Assembly (NCBI GenBank): GCA_019456075.1
Contig: VRUN01000006.1
Location: 1-41,372, forward strand
From: Candidatus Methylomirabilota bacterium
GTDB lineage: Bacteria; Methylomirabilota; Methylomirabilia; Methylomirabilales; CSP1-5
Reading direction: 5' to 3'
DNA: 41,372 nt
Made by a program: the position numbers and the translations under genes. Of the stretch, positions 38,806 to 41,372 are shown piece after piece (the first letter of the stretch is position 1; the number at the start of each line of letters is the position of its first letter). Below the pieces are notes generated by a model. That model saw only the letters and a list, made by a program, of their open reading frames with translations. It searched no databases and was not told the origin of the DNA.

Positions 38806-39251
38806 GGCCGGAGTGGGCCGGGTGGTCGCTCCGATCTGTAGATCGGGGAGGAAAGTCCGGACTCCGCAGGGCAGGGTGGTGGGTAACGCCCACCGGGGGT
38901 AACCCCAGGGAAAGTGCCACAGAAAATATACCTCCCCGCCGGCAGCCTTTGCTCTCTTGCTTCAAAAAGGCTGTCCGCGGGGTAAGGGTGAAAAGGTGCG
39001 GTAAGAGCGCACCAGCAGTCCGGTGACGGGCTGGCTTGGCAAACCCCACCCGGAGCAAGGCCAAATAGGTTCCGCTTCCTTGCTGTCGTTCATCGAGCGA
39101 GGGCGAGGATGAGAGCGGCCCGCTTTCATGGCCAGAAAGGCAGGCGGAACGGGTAGGCCGCTAGAGTCCCGCAGCAATGCGGGACCCAGAGGAATGATCA
39201 CCCTTCGCCTGCGGGCGAAGACAGAATCCGGCTTACAGGCCCACTCCGGCC
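38806..39251 (+). ncRNA. rnpB: RNase P RNA, bacterial class A
   Basis: The catalytic RNA of RNase P, which trims tRNA 5' ends. The ends pair as helix P1: GGCCGGAGTGGGCC (38806-38819) with GGCCCACTCCGGCC (39238-39251). The universal conserved region GAGGAAAGTCCGGACTCC is at about 38850-38867. ACAGAAA (about 38920) follows as CR II, and GGTAAGAGCGCACCAGCAG (about 39000-39018) and GGTTCCGC as further core. The 3' core reads AGACAGAATCCGGCTTAC near 39219-39236. About 446 nt, an ordinary class A size. Two peripheral hairpins are longer than minimal. All ORFs in this stretch are artefacts. Confidence 0.96.
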
Positions 39252-39426
39252 TACATTATATTTATAGTCCTTCTCCCTTCCTGTTCCCCCCCAGACGGTC
39301 CCCACCGGTCTTCTCTCGGCGTTTCAGGGGCATTTCCTGATGCAAGCGGCTGGAAACGTGTCGTTTGCGGAGAGCCAGATCTGATGGGACAGAGGCGAAG
39401 GGAGGGAGGCCGAATTTTGACAGAGG
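39252..39426. other. region between rnpB and the next convergent gene
   Basis: About 175 bp. TACATTATATTTATAG just after the RNA is AT-rich and a pyrimidine run (CTTCTCCCTTCCTGTTCCCCCCC) follows, but no hairpin before it was found. There is no supported gene; the minus-strand ORF at 39324-39671 is rejected. Confidence 0.4.
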
Positions 39427-39708
39427 TCATCCCCTCGGTGGTGAAGTCCGGGAGCGGCGGGGGAAAGGTGTCCAACCGATCTTTTCAGGTTCGAGCGTGA
39501 GGCCGTAGCGGTAGCAATCCTCATGGTAGACCCGGACCCGCGCCTTCTTGTCTTCCATGGAAAGTGGATTACATCGGATCGGAAGGCCGCACCAGGCGCA
39601 GCGAGGAAAATCAGAATTCTCGGGACGCTTTTGACGCACCTTCTTGTCTCCGGTAGATGAGCGCAGGTCACGCGGTGGGATTTTTCTGGTGGAGGAGGAC
39701 TCGGACAT
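39427..39708 (-). CDS. small zinc-finger-like protein, unknown function
   Basis: 93 aa from the ATG at 39708, which lies inside the end of the acyl-CoA synthetase beta gene (41-nt overlap). The middle has a putative zinc site: PRCAWCGLPIRC (Cys-x2-Cys then Cys) and VRVYHEDCYRYG (His-x2-Cys), a CxxC...HxxC pattern. The ends are basic and Ser/Pro-rich. Another frame (39324-39671) starts with GTGA overlapping the same stop but gives a non-protein-like sequence, so this frame is preferred. It could be a small nucleic-acid binding or redox protein. No family is named. Confidence 0.62.
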   Translation of the reverse strand: MSESSSTRKIPPRDLRSSTGDKKVRQKRPENSDFPRCAWCGLPIRCNPLSMEDKKARVRVYHEDCYRYGLTLEPEKIGWTPFPRRSRTSPPRG

Positions 39709-40363
39709 CGACCACGCTGAGGCCTTTTTCGTAGACGATGACCGGATTCAGGTCCATCTCGGCGATCTCCAGGTTTTCCTCGGCGATCTGTGAGACCTTC
39801 ATGAGAAGATCGGTGAGCCCCTCGAGATCTGCAGGTCTGCTTCCCCGAACCCCCTGGAGTATCGGGAAGGCCTTGACCTCCTGGATCATGGCGGCCGCAT
39901 CTGGCTTGGCCAGGGGGACGACCCGGAAACTCACGTCCTGATAGACCTCGACAAAGATCCCCCCCAGGCCAAACATCATCACCGGTCCGAACTGGGTGTC
40001 CTGGGTGAGACCGACAATTACCTCGGTGCCCGGCGGCTCCATGCGGCTGATCAGGACGCCCCGAACTCCCGCCTTGCGCTGGCGAGCGCGCTCCGTAATC
40101 TCTTGGTAGGCAGACCTGACCGCCGCCCCATCATTGAGGTTGAGGAGGACGCCCCCCGTCTCGGTCTTGTGCAGGATATCCGGCGAGACGATCTTGGCCA
40201 CGACCGGATAGCCGATGTCCGCCGCCGCGGCCTCGGCCTCCTCGACCGAGCTGACACACCGGTGGGAGGGTACGGGTGCCCCGTAATGCGCAAGCAGTTC
40301 GTAGGCCTCCGGCTCTAAGAGATTTCGGCCTTCCTGGATCGCCTTGCCAAGAGCAATCGTCAT
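39668..40363 (-). CDS. acyl-CoA synthetase (ADP-forming) beta subunit, ATP-grasp
   Basis: 231 aa, ATG start after GGGAACCATA. This subunit of the ADP/NDP-forming acetyl-CoA synthetase makes ATP while releasing acetate from acetyl-CoA, or runs in reverse. It opens with LLEPEAYELLAHYGAPVPSH, then YPVVAKIVSPDILHKTETGG with LLNLNDGAAV, the ATP-grasp signature, followed by GVLISRMEPPGTEVIVGLTQ, FGPVMMFGLGGIFVEVYQDV and a final EIAEMDLNPVIVYEKGLSVV. Full length for the split beta form. The alpha gene begins 9 nt upstream, so they are coexpressed. The acyl group, acetate or other, is not determined by sequence. Confidence 0.92.
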   Translation of the reverse strand: MTIALGKAIQEGRNLLEPEAYELLAHYGAPVPSHRCVSSVEEAEAAAADIGYPVVAKIVSPDILHKTETGGVLLNLNDGAAVRSAYQEITERARQRKAGVRGVLISRMEPPGTEVIVGLTQDTQFGPVMMFGLGGIFVEVYQDVSFRVVPLAKPDAAAMIQEVKAFPILQGVRGSRPADLEGLTDLLMKVSQIAEENLEIAEMDLNPVIVYEKGLSVVDVRVLLHQKNPTA

Positions 40364-40372
40364 TATGGTTCC

Positions 40373-41372
40373 CTAGCGGAGGAGTGCGCCCAGGGCTCGA
40401 ATTCCCCGTTCGGGTGTCGGAAAGACAGGGATGCCTTTCCGGTGGAAGAGGAGTCGCTCCTGCCGCTCTACCTCTGCTCCTCCCAGATATATGACAAGCT
40501 GGAGAGGATCGGTGCCGACCACCTCCGAGGCGCCGGGAATCGGATCGCCAAAGATCAGGGCGATGATATCGAAGTGGGGCGCGGCGGCCTCGACGACCTG
40601 CCGGTACATCTGCGCGTTGGCATCCCCGGTGAGGTCCAGGGGGTTCGCCACGATGCAGTGCTTGGGCAGGACCTCGCGGAGCCTTCCGGCCACCTCAGGT
40701 GGAAGGGGGGCGACGTCCAGGCCGGTCATTTCCGCCATATCGGTGGCCAGGATGCCGGAGCCGCCCGAGCTGGTTACGATGAGAAGCCGGCGACCCTTGG
40801 GAGGGGACATATGGGACAACGCCTTGCTGAAGTCGTACAGCTGCTCCAGATCTCTCGCTCGGTGAATCCCGAACTGACGGAAGACTCCCTCGTACACCTC
40901 GTCCCGGCCTGCGAGAGACCGGGTGTGGGATTCAGCCGCCTTGCGTCCCTTGGGCGTCCACCCCGCCTTCAAGATCACGAGTGGCTTTTGACATTGGCGG
41001 ACGGCTTCGAGGAATTTGGAAGCAACCTTGACCCCTTCCATGTACATGGCAATAGTATTGGTATGGGGGTCCTGGGCAAAGTAGTGAATCAGATCGGCCT
41101 CGTCTACGTCTGCCCGGTTCCCGAGGCTCACGAACGTGGACACCCCCAGCTCTTCCTGCGACGCCCAGTCCATCAGCGCGGCCCCGACGGTCCCGCTCTG
41201 GGAGATGATCGCCACCCCACCTCGCCGGGTGAGGAGGGGCCAGGAGGCGCACAGGGGGTGGTGCGGGTTGTTGACTCCCTGACAGTTTGGTCCGATGACG
41301 GCTACCTTGGCCTCCTGGGCCGCCTGGAGCAGTTGGCCTTGGAGCACCTCTCCCTCTGGTCCGGTCTCGCTG
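40373..41372 (-). CDS. acyl-CoA synthetase (ADP-forming) alpha subunit, partial at right edge
   Basis: 333 residues are seen. The frame is open to the window edge (SETGPEGEVLQGQLLQ...), so the N-terminal CoA-binding Rossmann domain is missing. Visible parts match the alpha subunit of NDP-forming acyl-CoA synthetase: AVIGPNCQGVNNP, RGGVAIISQSGTVGAALMDW, LGNRADVDEADLIHYF and AMYMEGVKVASKF. LILKAGWTPKGRKAAESHT follows with SLAGRDEVYEGVFRQFGI; the SHT..LAG element contains the conserved His that carries phosphate. VTSSGGSGILATDMAE and NPLDLTGDANAQMY end the seen domains. The true start lies outside the window. It pairs with the beta gene downstream. Confidence 0.93.
   Translation of the reverse strand, partial: SETGPEGEVLQGQLLQAAQEAKVAVIGPNCQGVNNPHHPLCASWPLLTRRGGVAIISQSGTVGAALMDWASQEELGVSTFVSLGNRADVDEADLIHYFAQDPHTNTIAMYMEGVKVASKFLEAVRQCQKPLVILKAGWTPKGRKAAESHTRSLAGRDEVYEGVFRQFGIHRARDLEQLYDFSKALSHMSPPKGRRLLIVTSSGGSGILATDMAEMTGLDVAPLPPEVAGRLREVLPKHCIVANPLDLTGDANAQMYRQVVEAAAPHFDIIALIFGDPIPGASEVVGTDPLQLVIYLGGAEVERQERLLFHRKGIPVFPTPERGIRALGALLR

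Noticed and set aside
38806-39251. Small ORFs in both directions at the rnpB locus
   Set aside because: The sequence is RNase P RNA with matching P1 arms and conserved core, so these frames are artefacts.
39324-39671. 115-codon minus-strand frame beginning with GTGA on the acyl-CoA synthetase beta stop
   Set aside because: The start overlap is tempting, but the sequence lacks protein character while the other frame has a CxxC/HxxC pattern.

Overview
The window is bacterial, GC-rich DNA (roughly 58-60% GC by eye) from a Gram-negative-type cell. It encodes an outer-membrane efflux channel, a lipid A deacylase-like barrel, MCE/Mla lipid transport and lipoproteins. Hopanoid genes, an intermediate GC content, many GTG/TTG starts and a pyrophosphate-type phosphofructokinase would suit an uncultivated lineage such as Methylomirabilota (NC10). 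That placement is inference and no rRNA is present to confirm it.

Region 1 (1-3921, minus strand) is a hopanoid/carotenoid group. It holds a CruF/DUF422 carotenoid hydratase-like membrane protein, hpnH (adenosylhopane synthase), a small unknown protein, hpnG (adenosylhopane nucleosidase/phosphorylase), and a CDP-alcohol phosphatidyltransferase cut by the left edge. Region 2 (4.25-14.46 kb, plus strand) is divergent from it and reads as one operon: mlaE-mlaF-mlaD, a TolC-family channel, an MlaC/HpnM carrier, hpnN (RND hopanoid transporter), a second MlaC/HpnM carrier, a PagL-like barrel and shc. Squalene cyclisation, side-chain addition and a possible trans-envelope hopanoid export route therefore sit side by side.

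Region 3 (14.6-29.9 kb, plus) starts with a purple-acid-phosphatase-like lipoprotein. It continues with a peptidoglycan and D-amino-acid salvage neighbourhood: M20 amidohydrolase, anmK, a SIS-domain protein, a nuclease with a lamin-tail domain, a D-aminoacylase and a class I amidotransferase-like hydrolase. It ends with a DUF1445 protein, hydantoinase/5-oxoprolinase A and B, a lipoprotein and a DUF4392 protein. DUF1445 and DUF4392 are the two halves of the animal D-glutamate cyclase and here they bracket a putative 5-oxoprolinase. This suggests a D-glutamate to 5-oxoproline to glutamate route.

Region 4 (29.9-41.4 kb) holds mixed housekeeping genes: galT, glnB behind a consensus sigma-54 promoter, a degenerate HAD protein, a HEAT/TPR protein, an SDR, a tandem PilZ protein, trmI, a Cys-less HMA-like protein, a PPi-type phosphofructokinase, the RNase P RNA gene, and both subunits of an ADP-forming acyl-CoA synthetase, the alpha subunit being cut by the right edge.

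Four intergenic spots (about 20.0, 31.5, 32.6 and 34.8 kb) carry arrays of short, imperfectly repeated words, each with its own vocabulary. Three of them are arranged as long imperfect inverted repeats. None of the genes explains them.
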